The notes under the pieces: model-generated
Databases searched by the model: none
What the model was told of the DNA's origin: nothing
What the model saw: only the letters and a program-made list of their open reading frames with translations
NCBI GenBank assembly: GCA_041484845.1
Contig: JBGPIK010000065.1
Coordinates: 1 to 21,926 of the forward strand
Direction: 5' to 3'
From: JBGPIK01 sp041484845
GTDB lineage: Bacteria > Desulfobacterota > Binatia > UBA9968
Length of the DNA: 21,926 bases
Made by a program: the position numbers and the translations under genes
Shown: positions 1 to 8,520 of the stretch, piece after piece
How the letters are laid out: the number at the start of each line of letters is the position of its first letter
How positions within the stretch are numbered: position 1 is the first letter of the stretch

Positions 1-1
1 G

Positions 2-934
2 ACACTCGATGAGATCCATAAGGGCGCGCTCAAGGAAGGCGGCACGTTGAATTTCTACGGCACCTTGGCGCAGATCAATGCTGAGAAGATACTACCCACC
101 TTCGAAAAACGCTTTCCTGGAATCAAGGTTAACCATATCGACGCGACTTCAGATAAATTGGTTGCCCGCGCCGTCAGCGAAGCCAGAGGCGGAAGGACCA
201 TCGGCGATGTATTTCAGACGCCGTTGGAAAATGTTCTGCAAATGGGGGATCAGGGTTTATTGCTGCAAACGACTCTTCCCGAATCGGCCGAATATCCGGC
301 AGAACTGAAGGGAAGCTTTTGGGTTGCCTCCGACGTGCAATATTTTATTGCAGCGTGGAATACGAATCTGGTGAAGAAGGAAGAAGACCCGAAATCGTTC
401 GACGATCTGGGCGATCCCCGCTGGAAGAACCGCTTGATTGCGGAACCTCGTGACGTCGAAATGCTTATCGGCTTCAGCAAACATAAATTCAAGAGTGAAG
501 AAAAAGCGATCGCCTTATTGCGCAGAATTGCCGCCAATAATGTCGAATTTCACGACGGCCATTCCCAGCTTGCCGAACTGCTTGTGGCGGGCCAGGCGGC
601 CGTTTGCTTCACCTGTTACTCGCATCATTTTCCAAGCCGCATCAAGAAAGGCGCACCGCTCAACTACTTGCTGAGCGAAGGCGTTGCCTCATTGGTCGGC
701 ACGGGAATTTTCAAAAACGCGCCGCACCCGCATAGCGCGATGCTTTTCGCCCGTTGGGTCATAACCCCCGAGGGGCAAAAGGCGTACGCTGCGGGTGGAC
801 GCACTCCGGCTAATCCCAAAATTGAACCGGTGGAAAAAACGCGCAGCGAAAAGACCTATTTTATTAGCGCCGCCGAAACCAAAGAATTCCCCAAGTACGA
901 GAAGACGTGGAAGGAAATCTTTAAGCTGCGCTAA
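2..934 (+). CDS. Fe3+-type ABC transporter substrate-binding protein (5' end missing)
   Basis: Periplasmic solute-binding protein of the family-1 / ferric-iron (FbpA-like) type. It should deliver its ligand to the permease and ATPase encoded just downstream. The reading frame is open to the left window edge (codons from base 2 read TLDEIHKGALKEGGTLNFYG), so the gene begins outside the window; a TTG at 47 is not the true start. The visible part has the usual mature-domain order: the KEGGTLNFYGTL strand, FEKRFPGIKV, an AEPRD segment and a C-terminal ARWVITPEGQKAYAAGGRTP segment typical of this family. The signal peptide must lie upstream. The permease begins 42 bases after the stop, consistent with one operon. 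The ligand (ferric iron, or another anion or cation) cannot be fixed from sequence alone. Confidence 0.88.
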   Translation, partial: TLDEIHKGALKEGGTLNFYGTLAQINAEKILPTFEKRFPGIKVNHIDATSDKLVARAVSEARGGRTIGDVFQTPLENVLQMGDQGLLLQTTLPESAEYPAELKGSFWVASDVQYFIAAWNTNLVKKEEDPKSFDDLGDPRWKNRLIAEPRDVEMLIGFSKHKFKSEEKAIALLRRIAANNVEFHDGHSQLAELLVAGQAAVCFTCYSHHFPSRIKKGAPLNYLLSEGVASLVGTGIFKNAPHPHSAMLFARWVITPEGQKAYAAGGRTPANPKIEPVEKTRSEKTYFISAAETKEFPKYEKTWKEIFKLR

Positions 935-976
935 CTGAACCCCGGTTCACGTTTGTCGGCCCGATAACTCAGAGCT

Positions 977-2707
977 ATGTCCACGGCTGTTCTTGCGCGA
1001 CGCGTTCGGTCGGGCCTTCCGCTGTTACGCGACCCGGCGCTGCTGGTGCCTGTAATAGGCGCCGGAGTGCTGGTGTACCTTGCCGTGCTGCCGCTGTTTA
1101 CGCTGCTGCTCGGGAGCTTTCAAATGGAAGTCGCCCCGCGACAGTTCGTCCTGACGCTGAAAAACTATCAAGCGGCCTACGCGAGCGAATACACGTATTC
1201 GACTTTTAGGAACTCGCTTTTTTTTGCCTCGGGTTCCGCCGCCGTGTCGTTTTTCCTGGGAACGACGCTGGCATGGCTAACCGAGCGCACGAATACGCCC
1301 TTGCGCTCTATCTTCGTTCCCATCGCGGTCGTGCCTTTGATTCTTCCGGGCGTTCTCGAGTCCATCGCGTGGATTTTTCTGCTCAGCCCGAAGTTCGGTT
1401 ATCTCAATGTGTGGTTGATGCAACTCTTCGGCTTGCAGTCCGCGCCGTTCAACGTGTTTTCGTTGCCCGGCATGATTTGGGTCCACTCTGTGGGCCAGGT
1501 GCCGCTGGCCTTTCTCATGATGGTGGCCGCCTTCAAATCCATGGATCCATCGCTGGAAGAATCTGCGATGATGTCCGGCGCAAGCACACTACAAACATTG
1601 CGCCGCGTCACGCTGCGGCTGCTCATGCCCACGTGCGGCTCGGTGCTGTTGATTCTATTCGTTCGCACGTTGGAATCGTTTGAAACGCCGGCGCTGGTCG
1701 GCATTCCGGCGCGCATCTATGTTTACACCAGCGAGATTTTTCTTGCGTTCAACGAGTATCCGCCCGACTATGGGCGCGGCGGCGCGCTTGCGGTGGGGTT
1801 GCTCGTGATCAGCGCGGTCGGAGTATGGCTGTACACGCGATCGACGCGCGAAAATAAAAAATTTCAGACAGTGACCGGCAAAGCCTTCCGGCCGCGCCAA
1901 TTCGATCTCGGCGCGTGGCGCTGGCTGGGCTTGGGATTTTTATTAACCTATTTTTTATTCGTCGTCTTGCTTCCGTTTATGGTCTTGCTCTGGGCTTCTT
2001 TTTTGCCTTTTTTTGCGACTCCCGGATGGGATTCGGTGAAGAAGCTCAGTTTGGATAATTACCGTTATCTCTACGGCTTCCGTCCGTTCTGGAGCGCGCT
2101 GCAAAACAGCATCGTGCTTGCTTTATTATCGGCGAGCGCGGCGATGGTTCTGACTTCCGTCGTTGCGTGGATTGTTTATAAGAGTCGCGTGCCAGGAGCA
2201 TGGCTGCTCGATTTTTTGGCGTTTGTGCCGATCACCGTACCCGGCATCGTCCTGGGCATGGCTTTAATTCTTTTGTATGTGGCCATGCCGATCCCGATTT
2301 ACGGCACGATATGGGTCTTGCTGATCGCGTATGTGACCCGCTTTATTCCCTACGGCATGCGGGCAGCGTCCGGTGCTATACTGCAGATTCACAGCGAGTT
2401 GGAGGAGGCCGCAGCCACGTCCGGCGCGTCCTGGTGGGAAACGTTCAAGCGCGTGACGCTACCGCTGCTTAGGCCCGGATTTGCTGCCGGTTGGATTTAT
2501 ATCTGCATCGTGTCGTTCCGCGAGTTCTCGACGTCGGTACTGCTGGCGACCGGCGAGAGCAGGGTATTGTCGATCTTGTTGTTTACGATGTTTGAACAGG
2601 GACAAGTGACCGTGGTCGCGGCCATCGGCGTTCTCATGATTCTTACGCTCTTGGCGATTGTCGCCGTTTTCTATAAAGTTTCGGGCCGGGTGGGGATTCA
2701 AACCTAA
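977..2707 (+). CDS. Iron-type ABC transporter permease, two fused membrane domains
   Basis: Inner-membrane permease of the FbpB/SfuB type, 576 residues, with two BPD_transp_1 halves in one chain and about 12 hydrophobic segments. Each half carries an EAA loop that docks to the ATPase: EESAMMSGASTLQTLRRVTL near residues 195-215 and EEAAATSGASWWETFKRVTL in the second half. The length matches fused ferric-iron permeases. The ATG at 977 is the first start after the upstream stop; the preceding CAGAGC is only a weak ribosome site. It lies between the binding protein and the ATPase on the same strand, giving a complete importer. Function as an importer is well supported; substrate is inferred from family. 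Confidence 0.92.
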   Translation: MSTAVLARRVRSGLPLLRDPALLVPVIGAGVLVYLAVLPLFTLLLGSFQMEVAPRQFVLTLKNYQAAYASEYTYSTFRNSLFFASGSAAVSFFLGTTLAWLTERTNTPLRSIFVPIAVVPLILPGVLESIAWIFLLSPKFGYLNVWLMQLFGLQSAPFNVFSLPGMIWVHSVGQVPLAFLMMVAAFKSMDPSLEESAMMSGASTLQTLRRVTLRLLMPTCGSVLLILFVRTLESFETPALVGIPARIYVYTSEIFLAFNEYPPDYGRGGALAVGLLVISAVGVWLYTRSTRENKKFQTVTGKAFRPRQFDLGAWRWLGLGFLLTYFLFVVLLPFMVLLWASFLPFFATPGWDSVKKLSLDNYRYLYGFRPFWSALQNSIVLALLSASAAMVLTSVVAWIVYKSRVPGAWLLDFLAFVPITVPGIVLGMALILLYVAMPIPIYGTIWVLLIAYVTRFIPYGMRAASGAILQIHSELEEAAATSGASWWETFKRVTLPLLRPGFAAGWIYICIVSFREFSTSVLLATGESRVLSILLFTMFEQGQVTVVAAIGVLMILTLLAIVAVFYKVSGRVGIQT

Positions 2708-2734
2708 GAAATGCACGGAGGTCTTGATTAAGCG

Positions 2735-3844
2735 GTGATCGAGGTCAAGGGACTGGTAAAAACTTTTGCTGATGGCGCGAACGCGCGCGTCAACGCGGTG
2801 GATCGCGTCTCATTTACCGTGGAAGAGGGTCGATTCTATACGCTGTTGGGACCGTCCGGCTGCGGCAAGACAACGACTTTGCGCTGCATCGCCGGCTTGG
2901 AAAGGCCCGATCAAGGAGAGATTAACGTTTCCGGGACAAAAGTTTTCTCATCGTCCGGGGGCGCTTTCGTGCCCGCCTACAAGCGCGCTATTGGAATGGT
3001 GTTCCAGAGCTACGCCATTTGGCCGCACTTGACCGTGCGCGAAAATGTCGCCTTTCCGTTGCGGGTATCGAAAGAGCGCATCAACAATGACGAAATTCGC
3101 AAACGGGTGCGCGAGGCTCTCGAACAAGTGGAAATGGGCAGCCTGGAAGAACGCATGGCGACCCAGCTTTCAGGAGGACAGCAACAGCGCCTCGCTCTGG
3201 CACGCGCCCTGGTGCGCCGGCCGCAAGTGCTGCTGCTCGATGAGCCGCTTAGCAATTTGGATGCGAAGTTGCGCGAACGGATGCGGGTGGAATTACGGGA
3301 ACTGCAGCGGCGATTGAGAATTACTACGCTTTATGTCACTCACGACCAAATCGAAGCGTTATCCATGTCCAATACCATCGCCGTCATGAGTAGCGGTGTG
3401 ATCGTCCAAGAGGGAGCGCCGCGCGAAATTTACCTGCAGCCAAAAACGCAGTTCGTCGCACAGTTCATCGGCTCCACCAATCAATTGGCCGGAGAACTCG
3501 GCGCCATCCACGCTGTAGGCATGGGGGTTGTCAAAACCACGGTGGGTGACATCCGTTGCGCGGTTATGAGCGAATTGGCGCCAGGCGCCGACGTCATCGT
3601 CGTGGTGCGACCTGAGAGCATCGTTTTGCATCAGGAAAACCCCGGCCATAGCGCGAACGTGATCGAGGGCAAGATCGCCGCGGCTATGTTTCTCGGCGAG
3701 TACGTGGAGTGCACGGTCGAGTTGGGTGCTTTCGTTTTTCAAACGCATCAAGTGCACACGTTTCAGGGGCGGCGTGGTGATACGGTTTGGGTCGAGTTGC
3801 CGCCGGGCGAGTGTCTGGCGCTTCCCGGGGGAAGCGGCAAGTAG
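2735..3844 (+). CDS. ABC transporter ATP-binding protein (PotA/FbpC type)
   Basis: Cytoplasmic ATPase energising the importer above. Walker A is GPSGCGKTTT (about residues 38-47), the Q-loop is VFQSYAIWPH, the signature is LSGGQQQRLALARAL, Walker B is VLLLDEPLSNLD and the H-loop is TLYVTHDQ. The C-terminal ~110 residues form a TOBE-like domain (RPESIVLH... ), as in FbpC/PotA/MalK relatives. The GTG start at 2735 is the only start after an in-frame stop at 2729; a GGAGG lies 13 bases upstream, a rather long spacing. It follows the permease by 27 bases. The 369-residue length is normal for the family. Confidence 0.93.
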   Translation: MIEVKGLVKTFADGANARVNAVDRVSFTVEEGRFYTLLGPSGCGKTTTLRCIAGLERPDQGEINVSGTKVFSSSGGAFVPAYKRAIGMVFQSYAIWPHLTVRENVAFPLRVSKERINNDEIRKRVREALEQVEMGSLEERMATQLSGGQQQRLALARALVRRPQVLLLDEPLSNLDAKLRERMRVELRELQRRLRITTLYVTHDQIEALSMSNTIAVMSSGVIVQEGAPREIYLQPKTQFVAQFIGSTNQLAGELGAIHAVGMGVVKTTVGDIRCAVMSELAPGADVIVVVRPESIVLHQENPGHSANVIEGKIAAAMFLGEYVECTVELGAFVFQTHQVHTFQGRRGDTVWVELPPGECLALPGGSGK

Positions 3845-3858
3845 CCGCAGCATTGGCG

Positions 3859-3890
3859 CGGGCCGCGGTTATTGCAATCACCGGGGCCCG
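3859..3890. repeat. 32-base imperfect palindrome after the ABC operon
   Basis: The arms CGGGCC-CGGT-ATTG and CAAT-ACCG-GGCCCG pair with two mismatches around an ATTGCAAT core. It starts 14 bases after the ATPase stop. It could be a transcript-end hairpin, but no T-run follows, so it is not a canonical intrinsic terminator; a rho-dependent end or an operator is equally possible. Confidence 0.45.
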
Positions 3891-3968
3891 ATAGGGCGCT
3901 TAATCGCGCGCTGCCGGTCGTAAGGCGTCGGTGAACCACGGCGCTTCGATCCAACCCAACCTGCGCCA

Positions 3969-3997
3969 TTGGTCGGATTCTATTTTCGTGAAATAAT
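3969..3997 (+). promoter_or_regulatory. Possible sigma-70 promoter for the 4053 gene
   Basis: TTGGTC (3969-3974), a 17-base spacer and AATAAT (3992-3997) lie about 55 bases upstream of the strong ribosome site of the next gene. The match to consensus is moderate and no other signal supports it. Confidence 0.3.
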
Positions 3998-4052
3998 CGT
4001 CTTGGCCGAGAATTCACAATTTGAGCCTTGCGGGAAATCATCAGGAGGTTAT

Positions 4053-5048
4053 ATGAGAGCGAACCGAATGCGGTATGTCACGATTTTGTTGCTTCCAATT
4101 GCGGTCTTGTTAGGGAAAGCGGTCAGCGCGCAGGAACGAATCAAACTCGACTATAGCTCGGTGGATGCGAGCAATGCAGCCTGGTATACGGCGCAAGAGG
4201 TCGGCTTTTTTAAAAAGAATGGCTTGGATAGTGAGCTCATCTTTATCCCCAGTACGACCACGGCGGTATCGAGCATAATCGCGGGAGATATTCCGGTCGG
4301 GAACGCGGCCGGAAGCGGGGTGGCGAGCGCTGCGGTGGGCGGCGCAAACTTGATCATGGTGGCGTGTCTGCTCAACACATTGCCTTATGAGCTTGTGGTG
4401 CAGGAAAACATCCGATCGGCGGAGGATTTGCGGGGAAAAAGCATCGGGATTAGCCGTATCGGGAGCGCGTCCGACGTAGCGGCGCGGGCGTTAATCAAAG
4501 GTCTGGGCTTGGAACCCGTCAAAGACGTGCCGATATTGCAGATCGGCGGAGCGCCTGAAAGGGCCGGCGCTTTTCGCGGCGGCAGGATCGCCGGCTTTCC
4601 CTCTCCGCCGGGAATCATTCAGCTGGCCCAGGGCATGCCGCATCGTGTCTTGATCAGCACCGCCGATTTTCAAAAGCGGTTCGATTTTCCATTCATTTGC
4701 GTCACCACAACCAAACCCTTTTTATCGAGCCATAGGGAGACCGTGAAGCGGGTCCTCATGGCATTGATCGAGGCGACGCACTTTTTCAAAACGCGAAAAG
4801 AAGACAGCAAGAAGATCGTGGCTAAATACAACCGGCAAAACAATCCTGCCTATTTGGAATCGGCGTATAACGCCGTAGCGAAACTGTATGATCGCGTGCC
4901 CTGGGTAACGCGGGAGGGAACGGAAGTGCAAATCAAAGATGCCCTGGTGCGAAAGCCGGGCGCGACGCTTCGTGTTGAAGATATCGTCGATGACAGTATC
5001 GTGCGGGAGCTGGAGAAGAGCGGTTTTATCGACCAGGTCTACAAGTAA
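4053..5048 (+). CDS. NMT1/SsuA-like ABC substrate-binding protein
   Basis: Periplasmic binding protein of the NitT/TauT (NMT1-like) group, 331 residues. The ATG at 4053 is preferred over an upstream in-frame start at 3969 because AGGAGG lies at 4043-4048 and the new N-terminus is a clean signal peptide: a basic MRANRMR, a hydrophobic VTILLLPIAVLLG and an AVSAQE cleavage site. The mature protein opens with the family-typical KLDYSSVDASNAAWYTAQE and GFFKKNGLDSELIFIPS, then AGDIPVGNAAGSG and RSAEDLRGKSIGISRIGS. No permease or ATPase partner is adjacent, so it may act with a distant transporter or as a sensor. Ligand unknown. Confidence 0.88.
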   Translation: MRANRMRYVTILLLPIAVLLGKAVSAQERIKLDYSSVDASNAAWYTAQEVGFFKKNGLDSELIFIPSTTTAVSSIIAGDIPVGNAAGSGVASAAVGGANLIMVACLLNTLPYELVVQENIRSAEDLRGKSIGISRIGSASDVAARALIKGLGLEPVKDVPILQIGGAPERAGAFRGGRIAGFPSPPGIIQLAQGMPHRVLISTADFQKRFDFPFICVTTTKPFLSSHRETVKRVLMALIEATHFFKTRKEDSKKIVAKYNRQNNPAYLESAYNAVAKLYDRVPWVTREGTEVQIKDALVRKPGATLRVEDIVDDSIVRELEKSGFIDQVYK

Positions 5049-5070
5049 ACAAGGATCTCTTGTCCAGCGC

Positions 5071-5682
5071 ATGATCGTTGCCATCGTTCTTTCCGCCGGA
5101 GAGTCGAGTCGCATGGGGCGGCCCAAGGCATTTCTCCCGTTCGAGGGCACAACGTTTATCGAGAATATCGTCGCGGCGTTGAAACGCAGTCAGGTCGGAC
5201 AGATTATCGTCGTCCTCGGCCACAACGCTGACGAGATGAAGCCACGCGTCGCGCGCTTGCCGGTTACTTCACTCATTAACCCCGACTACAAGAACGGTCA
5301 GCTGTCGTCATTGCAGGTCGCGATCCGTTATTTAATGCGATCGGCGGATATCACAGCGATTGACGGGATCCTGGTTCATTTGGTGGATCATCCTTATATC
5401 AATCCGGCGCTGGTCGACCGCATGATCGATAGCTTTTACGCATCCCAGAACTTGATCGTGCTGCCGCGCTATCGTTCGCACCGGGGGCATCCGGTGATTT
5501 TTTCCGCGTCTTTGTTCGGCGAGCTGCTGCGCGCGCCGCTGGATGAAGGAGCTAAAGCGGTCGTCAATGCGCACCGCCGGGATACCCTGGAGCTGGAGAC
5601 CGATGAGGCCGGCGTCACCATCGATATCGATACGCCCGATGAATACCGGCTCCATGTAAAGGAGAATAAATGTCCAAACTGA
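5071..5682 (+). CDS. MobA/MocA-like nucleotidyltransferase
   Basis: NTP-transferase of the molybdenum-cofactor nucleotidyltransferase type, 203 residues. The N-terminal LSAGESSRMGRPKAFLPF is the nucleotide-binding signature, followed by a VDHP metal-site motif (HLVDHPYINPALV), the RGHPVIF motif and the C-terminal DIDTPDEY. Family members attach CMP or GMP to molybdopterin, but related enzymes act on sugars, so the exact reaction is inferred. The frame is open further upstream to 4939, but that would overlap the preceding gene; ATG 5071 gives the standard N-terminus (MIVAIVLSAGES). The gap to the upstream gene is 22 bases and the 3' end overlaps the next gene by 13 bases, so the three are probably co-transcribed. 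Confidence 0.85.
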   Translation: MIVAIVLSAGESSRMGRPKAFLPFEGTTFIENIVAALKRSQVGQIIVVLGHNADEMKPRVARLPVTSLINPDYKNGQLSSLQVAIRYLMRSADITAIDGILVHLVDHPYINPALVDRMIDSFYASQNLIVLPRYRSHRGHPVIFSASLFGELLRAPLDEGAKAVVNAHRRDTLELETDEAGVTIDIDTPDEYRLHVKENKCPN

Positions 5683-6641
5683 AGCTTACGTTAGCGTGCG
5701 GCGATTACGATTTTTTACGACCGTTAATCAATGGTGAAATCCAGCCGCAGGGAATCGATTTGACCGTGCTGACGATGCCTTCGCCCGAGCGCCATGGGCG
5801 CATGCTGCGCCATGAGGAATTCGATGTTTGCGAATTATCGCTGATCGCCTATCTGGTTTCGCGCGACAAAGGCTGCAACTATAATGCGATCCCCGTTTTC
5901 CCCCATCGCCGTTTTCGCCATTCGTACATGGTCAAGCGAACCGGCTGCGGCATTGAAAAGCCGTCGGACTTGAATGGCAAGAAGGTCGCGCTCGACACTT
6001 TGCAAAATTCCGCCGGCTTGTGGATGCGCGGTATCCTCCAGGACCACTACGGTGTCGATTTGAGTACCATTGAATGGTGGTGCCAGGAGGAAGAAGATAT
6101 TCCGTTTGAACCGGCGAAATGGATGAAGGTCACGCGCGTGCCCCGAGGCAAGAACGTCGACCAGATGCTTCTGGACGGCGAGCTCGAAGGTGCGCTTTAT
6201 CCTGAAACGCTGCCGTCGATTCGCAATGGATCGCCAGAGGTCGCTTTGCTTTTTCCCGATCCCAAAAAAGCCGAAATCGAGTACTACAAGAACGGCGGGC
6301 ACTTTCCCATCATGCACACCGTGGTGATCAAAAATGATGTGCTGGAGAAAAATCCCTGGGCGGCGCTCAGCCTGCTGCGGGCGTTTCAGCGGGCGAAGGT
6401 AATGTGCTATGAGCGCATGAAAGATCCGCGCAGTTTTGCGCTGGTTTGGGTCAAAGACCTCATGGACGAACAAAATGCCATCTTCGGTCCCGATCCCTGG
6501 CCCTACAATCTCGACGATAACCGTAAGGCTCTAGAGGCGGCGATTCGCTACGAGCACGAGCAGGGCATGATCAAGAAAGCGCCAAAAGCCGAAGAACTCT
6601 TTTTCCCGCCGAGTCTGCAGCGGATTCAGCACTACGTGTAG
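5670..6641 (+). CDS. 4,5-dihydroxyphthalate decarboxylase-like protein (binding-protein fold)
   Basis: Recognised by overall resemblance to proteins annotated as 4,5-dihydroxyphthalate decarboxylase, which have a type-2 periplasmic-binding-protein fold. Segments seen include LACGDYDFLRPLINGEIQPQ, FDVCELSLIAYLVSRDKG, the GKKVALDTLQNSAGLWMRG ligand-loop region and VPRGKNVDQMLLDGELEGAL. It has 323 residues and no signal peptide, so it is probably cytosolic or non-canonically exported. The ATG at 5670 has GGAG eight to nine bases upstream, inside the end of the preceding gene. Many family members without an aromatic pathway nearby have unknown function; decarboxylase activity should not be assumed here. 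Confidence 0.78.
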   Translation: MSKLKLTLACGDYDFLRPLINGEIQPQGIDLTVLTMPSPERHGRMLRHEEFDVCELSLIAYLVSRDKGCNYNAIPVFPHRRFRHSYMVKRTGCGIEKPSDLNGKKVALDTLQNSAGLWMRGILQDHYGVDLSTIEWWCQEEEDIPFEPAKWMKVTRVPRGKNVDQMLLDGELEGALYPETLPSIRNGSPEVALLFPDPKKAEIEYYKNGGHFPIMHTVVIKNDVLEKNPWAALSLLRAFQRAKVMCYERMKDPRSFALVWVKDLMDEQNAIFGPDPWPYNLDDNRKALEAAIRYEHEQGMIKKAPKAEELFFPPSLQRIQHYV

Positions 6642-6654
6642 CGGCTGCGCCGTA

Positions 6655-6697
6655 TGGTTCCATTCGTTCAAGACGTTCCAACCGTTCCATGCGTCCG
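6655..6697. repeat. GTTC-rich short-period repeat
   Basis: After the 6641 stop the sequence repeats a GTTCMA-type unit: GGTTCCATTCGTTCAAG, then ACGTTCCAACCGTTCCATG. The period is about 9-10 bases. A similar tract occurs at 21299-21366 after another operon end, so this is a dispersed, gene-end-associated repeat class. Confidence 0.5.
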
Positions 6698-6755
6698 GGA
6701 AATCCGGCAATTCACGCCGACCGTAATCCTTCCCCGGTAGAGGCTCTGTTGTAAT

Positions 6756-6834
6756 GTCATTCTGAGGCGAAGCCGAAGAATCTCGTCTTCGTGACACGCT
6801 GAAAATCGAGATGCTTCGCTTTGCTCAGCATGAC
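6756..6834. repeat. REP/MITE-like palindromic repeat (GTCATTCTGAG type)
   Basis: A 79-base element whose left arm (6756-6785, GTCATTCTGAGGCGAAGCCG followed by AAGAATCTCG) is an imperfect inverted copy of the right arm (6807-6834, which reads GTCATGCTGAGCAAAGCGAA then GCATCTCG on the other strand). Between the arms are about 21 bases. Repeats with this GTCATTCTGAGCGAAG core are widespread in environmental bacterial genomes. It sits in the convergent space between two gene ends. Confidence 0.7.
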
Positions 6835-6907
6835 GTCGGGAGGGCACGCGGAAGACAGTCTCTTGAGGAGGAGAAAAGTAGTGCGGGGGAAGGTCAGGAT
6901 GGGGGCG

Positions 6908-8071
6908 TCAGTTTGGGAACTTAAATTCTTCCTGCTCCGCGTTGTCGACTCCCAAGCGAACCAGCTCGTTCAAGTCATATCTGGATTCGGCCTCCTCGAC
7001 TTCGCGTAGCTTCGCCTTCGTCGCCGGGTGCTTCGGCACGAAGAGCTGGCAGCAGTCCTGATCGGGAACCGATGAGATGTCGAACGTGCCGATGCGGCGT
7101 GACTGATCGATGATCTCTTGTTTGTCCATGCCAACCAGCGGCCTCAAAATCGGCAGCGTCGCGGCCTGTTGAATGACCGACATATTCTCTAACGTTTGCG
7201 ACGCGACTTGGCCGAGGCTTTCGCCGGTGATCAAGGCTCTGGCTTTTTCTTTTCGGGCGATTACTTCCGCGATCCGCAACATCATGCGCCGATACAACAC
7301 GACGCGCAAAGGGCGATTGACCGCCGCGACGATTTGACGCTGAATCTCGCCGAAGGGCACCAAATAAAGCCGGGATTGAAACTGGTATCGAGTGAGATCC
7401 GAAACCAGCTTACGCACTTTTTCTTGCGAGGTCTTATCCAGGTAAGGGGCGCTATGAAAGTGGACGAAGATCAGCCGGCAACCGCGCTGCATCATTCGGT
7501 AAGCGGCCACCGGGGAGTCGAAGCCGCCGGAGATTAGCGAGACGACTCTGCCGCTGGCGCCGACGGGCAAGCCTCCCGCGCCCGGAAGTTTGTCGAAGCC
7601 GAAGAAGGCATCTTTGGGGAGAATCTCTACGAAGACGGTCATGCCAGGGTTGGAAAGATCGACGCGCGCTCCGGATTTTGCTTTAACGGCGGCGCCAAGC
7701 TGCCGGTTAATCTCGGGTGACGGCAGCGGAAAGGTTTTGTCGCCGCGCTGGGTTTCGATGCGGAAGGAATCGAAGGTTGTGCTGTTTAGCGATTGAAGAA
7801 TTCGGCTCCTCAGTGCGTCGATATCACGGGCCGTTCGTTCGACCAGGGAAAAGTTCGCTACACCAAAGACCGAACGCATCCTAGCAATGATGGTATGCGC
7901 ATCGATATCGTTTTTGAAGGTTAATAAGAGGCGCGCCGGCAGGCTGCGGATTTCTTTTGGGCCGAGGTCTTTTACCGTGGCGAGCACATTGCGTTTGAGC
8001 AATTCGGTGAAGTAAGGGCGATTGCCTTTCTTGAGGGCGATCTCGTGGTAGCGGATCAGGACGGAATCCAT
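6908..8071 (-). CDS. thiI: tRNA 4-thiouridine synthase ThiI (no rhodanese domain)
   Basis: Adenylates U8 of tRNA for sulfur transfer (s4U) and in some organisms also supplies sulfur for thiamine. In order: an N-terminal ferredoxin-like/THUMP region (to about residue 165), a PP-loop SGGFDS at 181-186, the TGESLGQVASQTLENM segment near 282-297 and a PDQDCCQLFVPKHP segment with C340-C341. The 387-residue length lacks the C-terminal rhodanese domain of E. coli ThiI (about 480 residues); short forms occur in many bacteria and archaea and depend on a different sulfur carrier. The ATG at 8071 gives the conserved SVLIRYHEIALKKGNR start. It converges with the 5670-6641 gene and is divergent from the cupin gene. 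Confidence 0.95.
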   Translation of the reverse strand: MDSVLIRYHEIALKKGNRPYFTELLKRNVLATVKDLGPKEIRSLPARLLLTFKNDIDAHTIIARMRSVFGVANFSLVERTARDIDALRSRILQSLNSTTFDSFRIETQRGDKTFPLPSPEINRQLGAAVKAKSGARVDLSNPGMTVFVEILPKDAFFGFDKLPGAGGLPVGASGRVVSLISGGFDSPVAAYRMMQRGCRLIFVHFHSAPYLDKTSQEKVRKLVSDLTRYQFQSRLYLVPFGEIQRQIVAAVNRPLRVVLYRRMMLRIAEVIARKEKARALITGESLGQVASQTLENMSVIQQAATLPILRPLVGMDKQEIIDQSRRIGTFDISSVPDQDCCQLFVPKHPATKAKLREVEEAESRYDLNELVRLGVDNAEQEEFKFPN

Positions 8072-8185
8072 GCGTCAGAGATAACAAATTTAGGCTTGTT
8101 TTGCATGTTTTCGCGCCGCACGATGAGTTCGTGGTAGGGTGTTCATCGTTATGCTAATATTTCTGACCGATGGAAGGAGCCTGGG

Positions 8186-8512
8186 ATGAGTAATTTTAAA
8201 ACGCTGTCGGACGCAATCCAGTTCTCAAAAGAGAAGATGAAAAAGAACGGTATTTTCGAAACCGACAGATTCTTCTGTGACCTCTACTGTTTTGAGCCGG
8301 GGCAAGAGCAACAGCCGCACACGCACGGCGGCCAGGACAAGATTTATTACGTTGTCGAAGGTACGGGCATGTTCAAGGTGGGGGAAGAAGAAAAGGCATT
8401 AGGGCCGGGACAGATCGCCCTTGCCCCGGCGGGTCAGAATCACGGTGTTGCCAACCGCGGGCAGCAGCGCCTCGTGACATTGGTGTTCGTAACGCCGAAG
8501 CCGTCCCATTAG
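8186..8512 (+). CDS. Small single-domain cupin protein
   Basis: A 108-residue protein that is essentially one cupin barrel. Motif 1 is PHTHGGQDKIYYVVEGTG (H45, H47, with D51 and E58 as further candidate ligands) and motif 2 is ALAPAGQNHGVANRG (H86), so a bound divalent metal is likely. The ATG at 8186 has GGAAGGAG ending seven bases upstream. It is followed after eight bases by the NTF2-like gene. Single cupins of this size range from dioxygenases to sugar isomerases and sensors; the reaction cannot be assigned. Confidence 0.85.
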   Translation: MSNFKTLSDAIQFSKEKMKKNGIFETDRFFCDLYCFEPGQEQQPHTHGGQDKIYYVVEGTGMFKVGEEEKALGPGQIALAPAGQNHGVANRGQQRLVTLVFVTPKPSH

Positions 8513-8520
8513 AAATCAGG

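Noticed and set aside
5835..6473. Minus-strand frame of 212 codons
   Set aside because: It is fully antisense to the dihydroxyphthalate-decarboxylase-like gene, which has clear family motifs and a ribosome site.
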